From Chitinophaga pinensis (GTDB lineage: Bacteria > Bacteroidota > Bacteroidia > Chitinophagales > Chitinophagaceae), in NCBI GenBank assembly GCA_945866165.1, contig CAMBGO010000151.1, positions 1 to 5,886 on the forward strand: 5,886 bases of DNA. Reading direction: 5' to 3'. Below, piece by piece: positions 1-5,886 of this stretch. The notes below the pieces were generated by a model that saw nothing but the letters and a program-made list of their open reading frames with translations, was not told the DNA's origin and did no database searches. Positions within the stretch are counted from its first letter, which is position 1. Every line of letters begins with the position of its first letter. The translations under genes and the position numbers were made by a program.

Positions 1-1
1 G

Positions 2-607
2 GTAAGGATCGTAGGTAAGATGCGTTTCCGTTCTTCATACGGACAAAACCTCTTGATGCACAGCCGTGAAGTTGCAAACCTTTGTGGTATCATGGCGGCG
101 GAGCTTGGAATGAACTCAAAACTGGCAAAACGAGCAGGATTACTGCATGATATAGGCAAGGTGCCTGATGAAGAAACGGAGTTGAGCCATGCGCTTCTAG
201 GCGGAAAGCTTGCAGAGAAATATGGTGAAAATCCGGCTGTTGTGAATGCAATTGCTGCCCACCACGATGAAACTGAGATGCAATTTGTAATCTCCCCAAT
301 CATCCAAGCTTGTGACGCTATCAGCGGAGCAAGGCCTGGTGCGAGGAGGGAAATCATGCAACAATATATCCAACGGATCAAAGACCTTGAAAACCTGGCC
401 ATGACCTACCAAGGAGTGGAAAAAGCATACGCTATTCAGGCTGGTAGGGAACTAAGGGTCATTGTTGAAGCCGACAAAGTAACCGATGGTGACAGCGAAA
501 AGCTCAGTTTTGAAATGGCCCAAAAAATCCAAACAGAAATGACTTATCCGGGCCAGATCAGGGTTACGGTTATTCGAGAGAAAAGAACTGTAAACATCGC
601 CAGGTAA
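2..607 (+). CDS. rny: Ribonuclease Y, C-terminal part (5' end cut by window)
   Basis: This is the last 201 residues of RNase Y, a membrane-anchored endoribonuclease that starts mRNA decay. The open frame runs to the left edge, so the N-terminal membrane segment, coiled coil and KH domain lie outside the window. The HD phosphohydrolase domain is visible: a first metal-ligand His in LLMHSREVA (about residue 20 of the fragment), the HD pair in AGLLHDIGK (residues 49-50), then AAHHDE and QACDAISGARPGARRE. The last is a highly characteristic RNase Y stretch. The C-terminus has the usual YPGQIRVTVIRE motif. No frameshift or missing metal ligand is seen in the part present. The ATG at position 20 is internal, because conserved residues (VRIVGK) precede it in frame. 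The role is known from the family; its RNA targets here cannot be inferred. Confidence 0.96.
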   Translation, partial: VRIVGKMRFRSSYGQNLLMHSREVANLCGIMAAELGMNSKLAKRAGLLHDIGKVPDEETELSHALLGGKLAEKYGENPAVVNAIAAHHDETEMQFVISPIIQACDAISGARPGARREIMQQYIQRIKDLENLAMTYQGVEKAYAIQAGRELRVIVEADKVTDGDSEKLSFEMAQKIQTEMTYPGQIRVTVIREKRTVNIAR

Positions 608-616
608 GGTTCAATA

Positions 617-647
617 GGGCTCCAAAACAGGGTCCCATTTAATTTTG
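617..647 (+). terminator. Possible weak terminator after rny
   Basis: An imperfect hairpin lies 10 nt after the rny stop. GGGCTCC (617-623) pairs with GGGTCCC (630-636) around a 6-nt loop, with one C/T mismatch and one G-U pair. The T-rich stretch ATTTAATTTT follows. The stem is short and the T tract is interrupted, so read-through into rplS is likely. The call is tentative. Confidence 0.35.
640..647 (+). promoter_or_regulatory. Candidate -7 box for rplS
   Basis: TAATTTTG matches the Bacteroidota -7 consensus TAnnTTTG and lies 45 nt before the rplS ATG. No TTG or TTTG is seen 17-23 nt upstream, so only half of the promoter is supported. It also overlaps the T-rich tail of the hairpin after rny. 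In an AT-rich genome this match could be chance. Confidence 0.3.
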
Positions 648-692
648 CTGAAATCTTAAATTCCATTACCTTCGCACTCCAAATTTTTGGTT

Positions 693-1046
693 ATGAATCA
701 AGCAATCGCATTTGTTCACGAGCAGTTAACCCCAGCAAATAACTTTCCAAAGTTCAAAGCCGGTGATAATATCACTGTAAATTATAAGATCATTGAAGGA
801 AGCAAGGAGCGTATCCAAAGCTTCAAAGGTGATGTAATAAAGCGTCAAGGTCAAGGTAGCACAGCCACTTTCACAGTTAGGAAAATATCAGATGGTATAG
901 GTGTTGAGCGGACATTCCCAGTAGCATCTCCCAATATTGAATCTGTGGTTCTTCACAAAACAGGTAAAGTTCGCAGGTCGAAGTTGTACTTCCTCAGGGA
1001 ACGTAGTGGAAAGAGTGCAAGGATCAAAGAAAAAAGAGTTAGATAA
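693..1046 (+). CDS. rplS: 50S ribosomal protein L19
   Basis: L19 is a large-subunit ribosomal protein located at the interface with the 30S subunit. The 117-residue product fits the family length of about 115-120. Family features are clear: FKAGDNITVNYKIIEG near the N-terminus, then RIQSFKGDVIKRQGQG, FTVRKISDGIGVERTFP, SPNIESV, and the basic C-terminus GKVRRSKLYFLRERSGKSARIKEK. The start is taken at the ATG at 693, which gives MNQAIAFV. A TTG six bases upstream would add only two residues and has no support. There is no clear Shine-Dalgarno sequence, which is common in this phylum. In many bacteria rplS follows rpsP-rimM-trmD. That is not the case here: it sits alone between rny and a strong terminator. 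Confidence 0.97.
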   Translation: MNQAIAFVHEQLTPANNFPKFKAGDNITVNYKIIEGSKERIQSFKGDVIKRQGQGSTATFTVRKISDGIGVERTFPVASPNIESVVLHKTGKVRRSKLYFLRERSGKSARIKEKRVR

Positions 1047-1068
1047 TATCTCAATAAAATATTTTGTT

Positions 1069-1095
1069 AATCCCGCCTTCGGCGGGATTTTTTTT
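1069..1095 (+). terminator. Strong intrinsic terminator of rplS
   Basis: This is a perfect 9-bp stem: AATCCCGCC (1069-1077) pairs with GGCGGGATT (1081-1089) around the 3-nt loop TTC. Its GC-rich core is followed by a run of eight T (1088-1095, partly within the stem). It begins 23 nt after the rplS stop and separates rplS from tatA, so tatA must have its own promoter. Confidence 0.93.
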
Positions 1096-1129
1096 GCTCA
1101 TATCGTCCCCTCATGCCAGCAAAAACCAT

Positions 1130-1137
1130 TAAATTTG
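1130..1137 (+). promoter_or_regulatory. Candidate -7 box for the tatA-gatA-mltD unit
   Basis: TAAATTTG matches TAnnTTTG and lies 21 nt before the tatA ATG, just after the rplS terminator, where a promoter is expected. I see no TTTG or TTG at the usual 17-23 nt upstream, so the -33 element is absent or degenerate. A start about 7 nt downstream would leave a short leader of roughly 15-20 nt. Confidence 0.4.
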
Positions 1138-1158
1138 TGTTGTATCAAAAATTATTTT

Positions 1159-1374
1159 ATGTTATCCAATAGCGCGTTTTTGTTGGCCATGCCAGGAGGT
1201 TCTGAGTGGATCTTTATAATCATTGCAGTGTTAATCATGTTTGGAGGTCGTAAAATTCCTGAATTCATGCGTGGATTAGGAAAAGGTATTCGTGAATTCA
1301 ATGATGCCAAATCCAACGTGAAAAAGGAAATAGAGGAAGGAATGCAGGAAAAAGACAAGCAGGTAAATTCCTAG
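1159..1374 (+). CDS. tatA: Sec-independent protein translocase subunit TatA
   Basis: TatA is the pore-forming or membrane-weakening subunit that moves folded proteins with twin-arginine signals across the inner membrane. The 71-residue product has the standard layout. A short N-terminus is followed by one membrane helix (about residues 16-29, EWIFIIIAVLIMFG) with a polar Glu16 where E. coli TatA has Gln8. Then come the FG hinge (28-29), the amphipathic helix RKIPEFMRGLGKGIREFNDA, and a charged Lys/Glu-rich tail. The ATG at 1159 is preferred. The same frame stays open back into rplS, but that extension runs through the rplS terminator and is not credible. A second ATG at 1189 would leave only 10 fewer residues and cannot be excluded. 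Two TAG stops stand in tandem at 1372-1377. No tatC is adjacent. TatB-like function cannot be ruled out from sequence alone. Confidence 0.93.
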   Translation: MLSNSAFLLAMPGGSEWIFIIIAVLIMFGGRKIPEFMRGLGKGIREFNDAKSNVKKEIEEGMQEKDKQVNS

Positions 1375-1415
1375 TAGTCTTTTAATTCTTTTCATTCATC
1401 CCCCCTTACATTAAA

Positions 1416-2870
1416 TTGTATAATCATCGATCCATATCGGATCTCCGTAATCTGTTGCTTCATGGGGAACTCACCTGTGTGGAGCTTGTTGAGCATTATC
1501 TCGACAAAATAAAAGAAAACGCGCAGCTCAATGCCTTTGTTGAAATATATGCCGAAGAGGCATTGAGCCGCGCGATATCACTTGACGTACGAATAAAACA
1601 AGACCCTTCCTCTTGCGGAGAACTTATAGGTGTGATAATTGGCATCAAAGATGTTATCTGTTACAAAGACCACCATGTTACTGCAGCCTCAAACATTTTA
1701 AAAGACTTCAAATCCATTTACACAGCTACAGCCGTTCAAAGATTAATTGATGAGGACGCTATTATAATTGGCAGCCTCAATTGTGATGAATTTGCAATGG
1801 GTTCTTCAAATGAAAACTCAGTATATGGCAATGTACTAAATGCGCTTGATGAAACAAGGGTTCCAGGTGGTTCTTCAGGAGGCTCTGCAGTAGCAGTACA
1901 GGCTGGTCTTTGCATGGTTAGCCTGGGTTCTGATACGGGCGGTTCGGTTAGACAACCAGCAGATTTTTGTGGAATCATTGGAATGAAACCAGGTTATGGA
2001 AGAATATCAAGGTATGGACTCCTAGCTTATGCATCTTCCTTTGATCAGATAGGGATTTTTTCAATGAATACAACTGACTTGGCAATTGTATTGTCTGTGA
2101 TTTCCGGTAGTGATGAATTCGATAGCACTTGCACTGATTCACCAGTACCTGATTATCTTTCATTATTAGAAACAGATAAAACGTTCAACATTGCATATTT
2201 TCCAGAAAGCTTGGATCATCCATCGCTGGACAAGGAAATAAAAAATAATATCACTGAACTTATTTCAACATTAAAAGAAAAAGGTCATCGTATAACCCCA
2301 ATTAGTTTTGAGTATCTTGATCATATTGTACCTGCATATTATGTTCTAACTACAGCGGAGGCGTCTTCAAACCTCTCAAGGTATGATGGTGTTAAGTATG
2401 GATACAGGACAAAGCAAAACATTACAGACTTAAATGAATTGTATAAAAAAACAAGGTCGGAAGGCTTTGGCAAGGAAGTGAAAAGAAGAATTATGCTTGG
2501 CACCTTTGTATTGAGTACAGGTTATTATGACGCATATTATGCGAAAGCACAACAGATACGAAAAATGATTGTTGATAAAACAACATCCATCTTTTCACAA
2601 CATGATCTGATTATCATGCCAACAGTGCCTTCGCCCGCGTTTCGTTTTGGAGAAAAAAGCAATGATGCCATCGAAATGTTTCTTGGTGACTTGTATACTG
2701 TGTATGCAAATTTAGCGGGCATACCTGGTATTTCTTTGCCTTTATTTAAACATAGCAATGGAATGCCTTTTGGATTGCAAGCTATGTCTGATAAACTAGG
2801 TGAAACATCCTTGCTGCAATTTGCAAATCAACTATTGAAAGAGAAAATACCACACGGAAATGAAAAATAA
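1416..2870 (+). CDS. gatA: Glutamyl/aspartyl-tRNA amidotransferase subunit A (TTG start)
   Basis: GatA is the glutaminase subunit of GatCAB. It releases ammonia from glutamine for conversion of Glu-tRNA(Gln) or Asp-tRNA(Asn) to the amide forms in the cytosol. The 484 residues match family length. The amidase Ser-cisSer-Lys triad is intact: Lys78 in IGIKDV, cis-Ser153 in PGGSSGGSAVAV, and nucleophile Ser177 in GSDTGGSVRQPADF. GatA-specific stretches include SRYGLLAYASSFDQIG, SSNLSRYDGVKYGYR and EVKRRIMLGTFVLSTGYYDAYY, which argue against a generic amidase. The start is TTG at 1416: an in-frame stop lies at 1383-1385, there is no in-frame ATG before codon 128, and the product MYNHRSISDLRNLL aligns with the usual GatA N-terminus. 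An ATT at 1410 is the only near alternative. It lies 41 nt after tatA and overlaps the next gene, suggesting one transcript. gatB and gatC are not in the window. Confidence 0.95.
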   Translation: MYNHRSISDLRNLLLHGELTCVELVEHYLDKIKENAQLNAFVEIYAEEALSRAISLDVRIKQDPSSCGELIGVIIGIKDVICYKDHHVTAASNILKDFKSIYTATAVQRLIDEDAIIIGSLNCDEFAMGSSNENSVYGNVLNALDETRVPGGSSGGSAVAVQAGLCMVSLGSDTGGSVRQPADFCGIIGMKPGYGRISRYGLLAYASSFDQIGIFSMNTTDLAIVLSVISGSDEFDSTCTDSPVPDYLSLLETDKTFNIAYFPESLDHPSLDKEIKNNITELISTLKEKGHRITPISFEYLDHIVPAYYVLTTAEASSNLSRYDGVKYGYRTKQNITDLNELYKKTRSEGFGKEVKRRIMLGTFVLSTGYYDAYYAKAQQIRKMIVDKTTSIFSQHDLIIMPTVPSPAFRFGEKSNDAIEMFLGDLYTVYANLAGIPGISLPLFKHSNGMPFGLQAMSDKLGETSLLQFANQLLKEKIPHGNEK

Positions 2871-3936
2871 TAAAAAAACATTTACACACATTTTCAACGC
2901 TAAGTTGTTTTTGGCTTTTGTGATTTTAATTTCAACTACAGCATTCAAATTACATGCAAATGAAATTAGACCAAAGGAATATTCGCAAATAAATATAAAA
3001 AGTGATACAAGTATTAATGGTGCAATTAACTGGGATGAGTTAAATCCAAGAGCCATTAGTTTTGTGAAAGACTATTTAGAGGTACATGAAGAGCGATTGG
3101 AAAAAATGAAAACCTGGGGTGCTCCCTATTTTTTAATTATTGAAAATATTTTAGCAAAATACAGACTACCAAAAACATTAAAATACCTGGCAGTCATTGA
3201 GTCGGACCTTAAATCAACTGCGGTGTCACATGCAGGAGCTGTAGGACCATGGCAATTAATGCCTGAAACTGCAAAAGAGCTGGGCCTAATTGTAACAAAT
3301 GAAAAAGACGAAAGAACAGACCTTGCAAGAAGCACCCATGCTGCTTCAAAGTACCTTTTGCAACTTTACGAAAAACTTGATGACTGGTTATTGGTTATAG
3401 CTGCATATAATGGAGGTCCTGCCAGAGTTGATAATATCCTTAAGAGAAAAAATTCAAGTGATTTTTGGGCAATCCAAAACAGCCTTCCACTTGAATCAAG
3501 AAACCATGTAAAAAAGTTCATTGCAACTCATTACATTTTTGAAAAAGATGGCAGTGAAACAACTGGAAAAATTACTCGCCCAGAACCCGTGGCAATAGTT
3601 CTTAATGAAGGCGACTTGAAGATAAGTGATACCCTAACAATAACAGGAAGGTATTCAGCAAATGTCATTGCAAAATACATGGAGATGGAAAACAGTTTAT
3701 TTCAAAAATGGAATCAAGGATTTGAAAGAAAAATTGCAGAGGGGCCAGTAACGATTAGAATTCCAAAGGAAAAACTTTTACTATTTAACAATAAAAAAAG
3801 TGAAATACTAAACGAATCAGTTTCTCAAATGATAAAGGAAAATATTGACTACGCTATTGGTTTTCCAGAAGCGTCTACTGAAGAAAGAAGACCACAACCA
3901 CGGAAAGCCAGACAACCAAGGAAAACCCAACTTTAA
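2860..3936 (+). CDS. MltD-like lytic transglycosylase (GH23/SLT domain)
   Basis: This is a predicted exported murein hydrolase that cleaves the MurNAc-GlcNAc bond of peptidoglycan to form 1,6-anhydro ends. Residues 1-33 form a signal peptide: basic MKNNKK start, hydrophobic segment about 14-29, likely cleavage after LHA. No lipobox Cys is seen, so it is probably periplasmic. The SLT domain spans about 85-235. The catalytic Glu114 lies in LAVIESDLKSTAVSHAGAVG, followed by GPWQLMP (129-135) and AAYNGGPARV (181-190). The distal region (about 240-330) resembles the non-catalytic segment of MltD proteins. No LysM repeat is recognisable, whereas E. coli MltD carries them. The last 20 residues are rich in Arg, Lys and Pro. 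The ATG overlaps the last 11 nt of gatA, indicating translational coupling. The family call is firm; the exact name mltD is not certain. Confidence 0.93.
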   Translation: MKNNKKTFTHIFNAKLFLAFVILISTTAFKLHANEIRPKEYSQINIKSDTSINGAINWDELNPRAISFVKDYLEVHEERLEKMKTWGAPYFLIIENILAKYRLPKTLKYLAVIESDLKSTAVSHAGAVGPWQLMPETAKELGLIVTNEKDERTDLARSTHAASKYLLQLYEKLDDWLLVIAAYNGGPARVDNILKRKNSSDFWAIQNSLPLESRNHVKKFIATHYIFEKDGSETTGKITRPEPVAIVLNEGDLKISDTLTITGRYSANVIAKYMEMENSLFQKWNQGFERKIAEGPVTIRIPKEKLLLFNNKKSEILNESVSQMIKENIDYAIGFPEASTEERRPQPRKARQPRKTQL

Positions 3937-3943
3937 ACCAACA

Positions 3944-4330
3944 TTAGAAGTCGTCCTCTTCGTCAAATCCGGCATCATCGTCGAATAACCCAAGGTCTTT
4001 AAATTCATCATCTACTGCAAAATCATCATCATCAGCTTTTTTACCAGGTGCCTTTTTTGACTTTGATTTGGGAACATCGAACTCCTCAAAGTCTGGATCC
4101 CAACTATCACTCTCTTCTGTTTTTTCCCAATCATCATCAACATCGATATCCTCATCATCTTCGTCATTGCCCACTGCAGCCTTTGATTTCTTAGCTGGTT
4201 TATCATCATCCAAATCCATGTCGTCATCTTCATCAATCTTTGATTTAGATACAACCTTCTTTGGTTTTGAAGGAGTTTCTTTCGCAGCTGGTTTGCTCTT
4301 GGGTTTATTTTCCTTTTCAGTCTTTGCCAT
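3944..4330 (-). CDS. Uncharacterised highly acidic low-complexity protein
   Basis: I do not recognise a functional family. The 128-residue product has a Lys/Pro/Ser-rich N-terminus (about 1-31) and then Asp/Glu blocks broken by short Lys clusters. I count 33 Asp, 14 Glu and 23 Lys, and no Arg, His, Cys, Tyr or Gln. A conserved-looking centre is WDPDFEEFDVPKSK (77-90), and the tail carries Phe at 104, 110, 116, 122 and 128. No signal peptide or membrane segment is present, so it is probably cytoplasmic and largely disordered. The start at MAKTEKE is preferred. A longer start at 4345 adds MKFCD, introduces a Cys and lies in AT-rich leader. It follows purA by 86 nt on the same strand and converges on the lytic transglycosylase. 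That it is a real gene is supported by structured amino-acid usage and filling of the gap between neighbours. Function is unknown; a nucleic-acid or protein-binding accessory role is speculation. Confidence 0.82.
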   Translation of the reverse strand: MAKTEKENKPKSKPAAKETPSKPKKVVSKSKIDEDDDMDLDDDKPAKKSKAAVGNDEDDEDIDVDDDWEKTEESDSWDPDFEEFDVPKSKSKKAPGKKADDDDFAVDDEFKDLGLFDDDAGFDEEDDF

Positions 4331-4393
4331 ATCACAAAATTTCAATGTAAATTTTCAGAGACTTTTTTATATCTCCAAATATTTTTAGTACTA

Positions 4394-4428
4394 TTTTTTT
4401 TAAAAAAAATAAAAGGCTACGCTTTTAT
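4394..4428 (-). terminator. Possible terminator hairpin of purA
   Basis: On the - strand ATAAAAG (4428-4422) pairs with CTTTTAT (4415-4409) around a 6-nt loop that contains part of the TAG stop codon. A T run follows (4409-4402), continuous with a perfect T8A8 block at 4394-4409. The stem is only 7 bp and AT-rich, so termination is probably partial and could allow read-through into the acidic gene. Confidence 0.4.
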
Positions 4429-5679
4429 AATTTGTTCCCGTTCGGGACCGTTGGAAATATACGTTATCGGCACACCGAGGTACTCATTTATAAAATGTAT
4501 ATACTGTTTCATTTCTTCAGGCAATGATTCACTGTTTTTTATTGAAGTAATATCCATCTGCCAACCCTTATGTCTTTCTAAAAATGGTATAATTGGCAAT
4601 TTGGTCATTTGATACGGTACCATTTTTTGCTGTTTCCCTTCAATGCCATATGATGTGCATGCATAAAGCTCCTCAAATGCATCTAAGACATCAGCTTTCG
4701 TCATAACAAGTTGTGTCACTCCATTTATCATGCAAGCGAAATTCAGGGCAACTAGATCGATCCAACCACAACGTCTCGGTCTTCCAGTAGTGGCCCCAAA
4801 TTCATTGCCTACTTTACGCAACCTTTCTCCTGTTTCGTCATGCAGCTCAGTAGGGAATGGGCCACTGCCAACCCTTGTGCAATAGGCTTTGGTTACACCA
4901 ATTACTTCTTTAATTTTTTGGGGGGCAATACCCAACCCTGTGCAAACACCTGCAGAAATGGTATTTGAGGAAGTTACAAAAGGGAAGGTACCAAAATCAA
5001 CATCCAGCATGCTACCCTGTGCACCTTCTGCAAGAACCTTTTTACCGGCGCTGATTTTTTCATTGATAAAATATTCTCCATTCACGATTTTAAGGCTACG
5101 CAAAAATTCAATTGCTTCAAAAAACTCTTCCTCCCATTCAGTTATGTCTTCGTTGAATCCAAATGAATCTAAAATGCGTTGGTGCTTCAATCGAAGTTTA
5201 ATGTATTGGGTGGTAAAGTTCTTATCAAGCAGATCACCAACACGCAATCCATTTCTACCGGTTTTATCCATATAAGCCGGACCTATCCCTTTCAATGTTG
5301 ATCCAATCTTTTCATTTCCCTTTGATAATTCTGAAGCTTTGTCTAATGCCCTGTGTGTTGGTAAAATGAGGTGAGTTCGTTCAGCGATGTAGAGATTTTT
5401 TTTACCGTCAACACCAAATGAAGCAACCTTATCAAACTCTTTTTTTAATGTTACTGCATCGAGTACAACACCATTGCCAATCAAGTTTGTTGTATTCTCA
5501 TGAAAAATACCTGATGGAATTTGGTGTAACACAATTTTTTCTCCCTTTATATATAAAGTGTGTCCGGCATTGGGACCACCTTGAAATCTTGCAATGATAT
5601 CATAATGAGGTGCAAAAAAATCCACGATTTTCCCCTTCCCTTCATCACCCCATTGCATGCCTAATAGTACATCAACCAT
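4417..5679 (-). CDS. purA: Adenylosuccinate synthetase
   Basis: PurA joins IMP and aspartate using GTP to make adenylosuccinate, the first committed step from IMP to AMP, in the cytosol. The 420-residue product has the normal length. Catalytic residues are present: Asp12 in GMQWGDEGKGK and His40 in FQGGPNAGHT (Asp13 and His41 in E. coli). Also visible are GSTLKGIGPAYMDKTGRNGL, LAEGAQGSMLDVDFGTFPF with SSNTISAG, the aspartate loop GATTGRPRRCGW, and the guanine-specificity motif TKAD. The ATG at 5679 (MVDVLLGMQWGDEG) is chosen because it gives the family N-terminus. The frame stays open to 5733, but the added residues are not family-like and overlap the promoter. The gene lies 71 nt downstream of relA/spoT, and the acidic gene follows it. 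Confidence 0.97.
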   Translation of the reverse strand: MVDVLLGMQWGDEGKGKIVDFFAPHYDIIARFQGGPNAGHTLYIKGEKIVLHQIPSGIFHENTTNLIGNGVVLDAVTLKKEFDKVASFGVDGKKNLYIAERTHLILPTHRALDKASELSKGNEKIGSTLKGIGPAYMDKTGRNGLRVGDLLDKNFTTQYIKLRLKHQRILDSFGFNEDITEWEEEFFEAIEFLRSLKIVNGEYFINEKISAGKKVLAEGAQGSMLDVDFGTFPFVTSSNTISAGVCTGLGIAPQKIKEVIGVTKAYCTRVGSGPFPTELHDETGERLRKVGNEFGATTGRPRRCGWIDLVALNFACMINGVTQLVMTKADVLDAFEELYACTSYGIEGKQQKMVPYQMTKLPIIPFLERHKGWQMDITSIKNSESLPEEMKQYIHFINEYLGVPITYISNGPEREQIIKA

Positions 5680-5704
5680 AATAAACAATTTTGTTATTGA
5701 GTGG

Positions 5705-5734
5705 CAAAAATAACTGAATGGACCTAAAGGCAAA
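5705..5734 (-). promoter_or_regulatory. Bacteroidota-type promoter for purA
   Basis: Reading the - strand, a -33 TTTG (5734-5731) is separated by 18 nt from a -7 TATTTTTG (5712-5705), which matches TAnnTTTG. Spacing fits the known 17-23 nt range for this phylum. Transcription would begin near 5698-5700, giving a leader of about 20 nt before the purA ATG. This is the only complete two-box match I find in the window. It lies wholly in the 71-nt gap after relA/spoT. Confidence 0.65.
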
Positions 5735-5750
5735 AAAATAAAAAAAGATA

Positions 5751-5885
5751 TTAACCTTCTAGGTCGTAACGGTGAACATCTTGTATGCCAGGAAGCTCTT
5801 TTAAACGTTGAAAAAGCATATCAAGCTCATCTTTGTCATGCACAAAAAGCCTGATATTGCCTTCAAAAATTCCTTCTTTTGCCTC
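5751..5885 (-). CDS. RelA/SpoT family (p)ppGpp synthetase/hydrolase, C-terminal end only
   Basis: Only the last 44 codons and the TAA stop are inside the window; the gene continues beyond the right edge. The reading frame gives GIFEGNIRLFVHD, then LFQRLKELPGIQDVHRYDLEG at the end. This matches the second half of the C-terminal ACT domain of long RelA/SpoT proteins, whose usual ending is a beta strand of LFEGxIxLxVHD type, a helix with LKxLxG, and a final VxRYD. These enzymes make and/or degrade the alarmone (p)ppGpp; the ACT domain takes part in regulation and ribosome contact. Synthetase and hydrolase domains are not visible, so activity and exact name cannot be decided. No good terminator separates it from purA, only T-rich sequence. 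Confidence 0.87.
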   Translation of the reverse strand, partial: EAKEGIFEGNIRLFVHDKDELDMLFQRLKELPGIQDVHRYDLEG

Positions 5886-5886
5886 T

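Noticed and set aside
937..1158. N-terminal extension of TatA into rplS
   Set aside because: The open frame crosses the end of rplS and its terminator hairpin. TatA family length and layout fit a start at 1159.
4000..4330. Trinucleotide repeat (ATC/TCA) as a mobile or variable satellite
   Set aside because: The repeats are short, interrupted and codon-mixed (GAT and GAC), consistent with selection for Asp rather than a slippage-prone array.
4068..4388. Ser-rich 106-residue open frame on the + strand
   Set aside because: It is the antisense of the acidic gene. GAT/GAC/GAA codons read backwards give Ser-type TCA/TCATC repeats, so the composition is an artefact.
4331..4393. Promoter for the acidic gene
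   Set aside because: The closest match on the - strand is AATATTTG near 4383-4376, which lacks the TA of TAnnTTTG and has no -33 partner. The gene may rely on read-through from purA.
4889..5275. 128-residue open frame on the + strand
   Set aside because: It lies entirely antisense to purA, whose reading is certain; no recognisable features.
5680..5733. 18-residue upstream extension of PurA
   Set aside because: It overlaps the -7 box and expected transcript start, and the family N-terminus begins at MVDVLLG.
5731..5765. Terminator after relA/spoT
   Set aside because: The only stem is a 4-5 bp inverted repeat (ACCT/AGGT) around the stop codon, with a gap before the T-rich stretch; too weak to call.

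Overview
The window looks like ordinary core chromosome of a Bacteroidota member, probably near Chitinophagaceae. The evidence is the AT-rich composition, the scarcity of Shine-Dalgarno sequences, -7 boxes of the Bacteroidota type (TAnnTTTG), and the style of the L19, GatA, TatA and PurA proteins. The order-level guess is inference. I see no tRNA, rRNA, CRISPR array, insertion sequence, prophage or transfer signature, and no convincing new multi-gene system.

Left part, + strand. The window opens inside the 3' end of rny (RNase Y, HD catalytic domain and C-terminus). A weak hairpin follows, then rplS (ribosomal protein L19) and a strong intrinsic terminator. Next is a probable three-gene unit: tatA (Sec-independent export), gatA (amidase subunit of the tRNA-dependent amidotransferase, starting at TTG) and an MltD-like lytic transglycosylase that overlaps gatA by 11 nt.

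Right part, - strand. A truncated relA/spoT gene (last 44 residues, end of the ACT domain) enters from the right edge. It is followed by purA (adenylosuccinate synthetase), which has the best promoter match in the window, and then by a small, extremely acidic, uncharacterised protein. That gene ends tail-to-tail with the lytic transglycosylase, only 7 bp apart.

Most genes serve unrelated housekeeping jobs: RNA turnover, translation, protein export, cell-wall remodelling, purine synthesis and the stringent response. One plausible functional link is RelA/SpoT next to PurA, because (p)ppGpp inhibits PurA in E. coli. The item most worth a second look is the acidic protein. Its C-terminus carries five phenylalanines spaced exactly six residues apart in an aspartate-rich background and ends in DDF.
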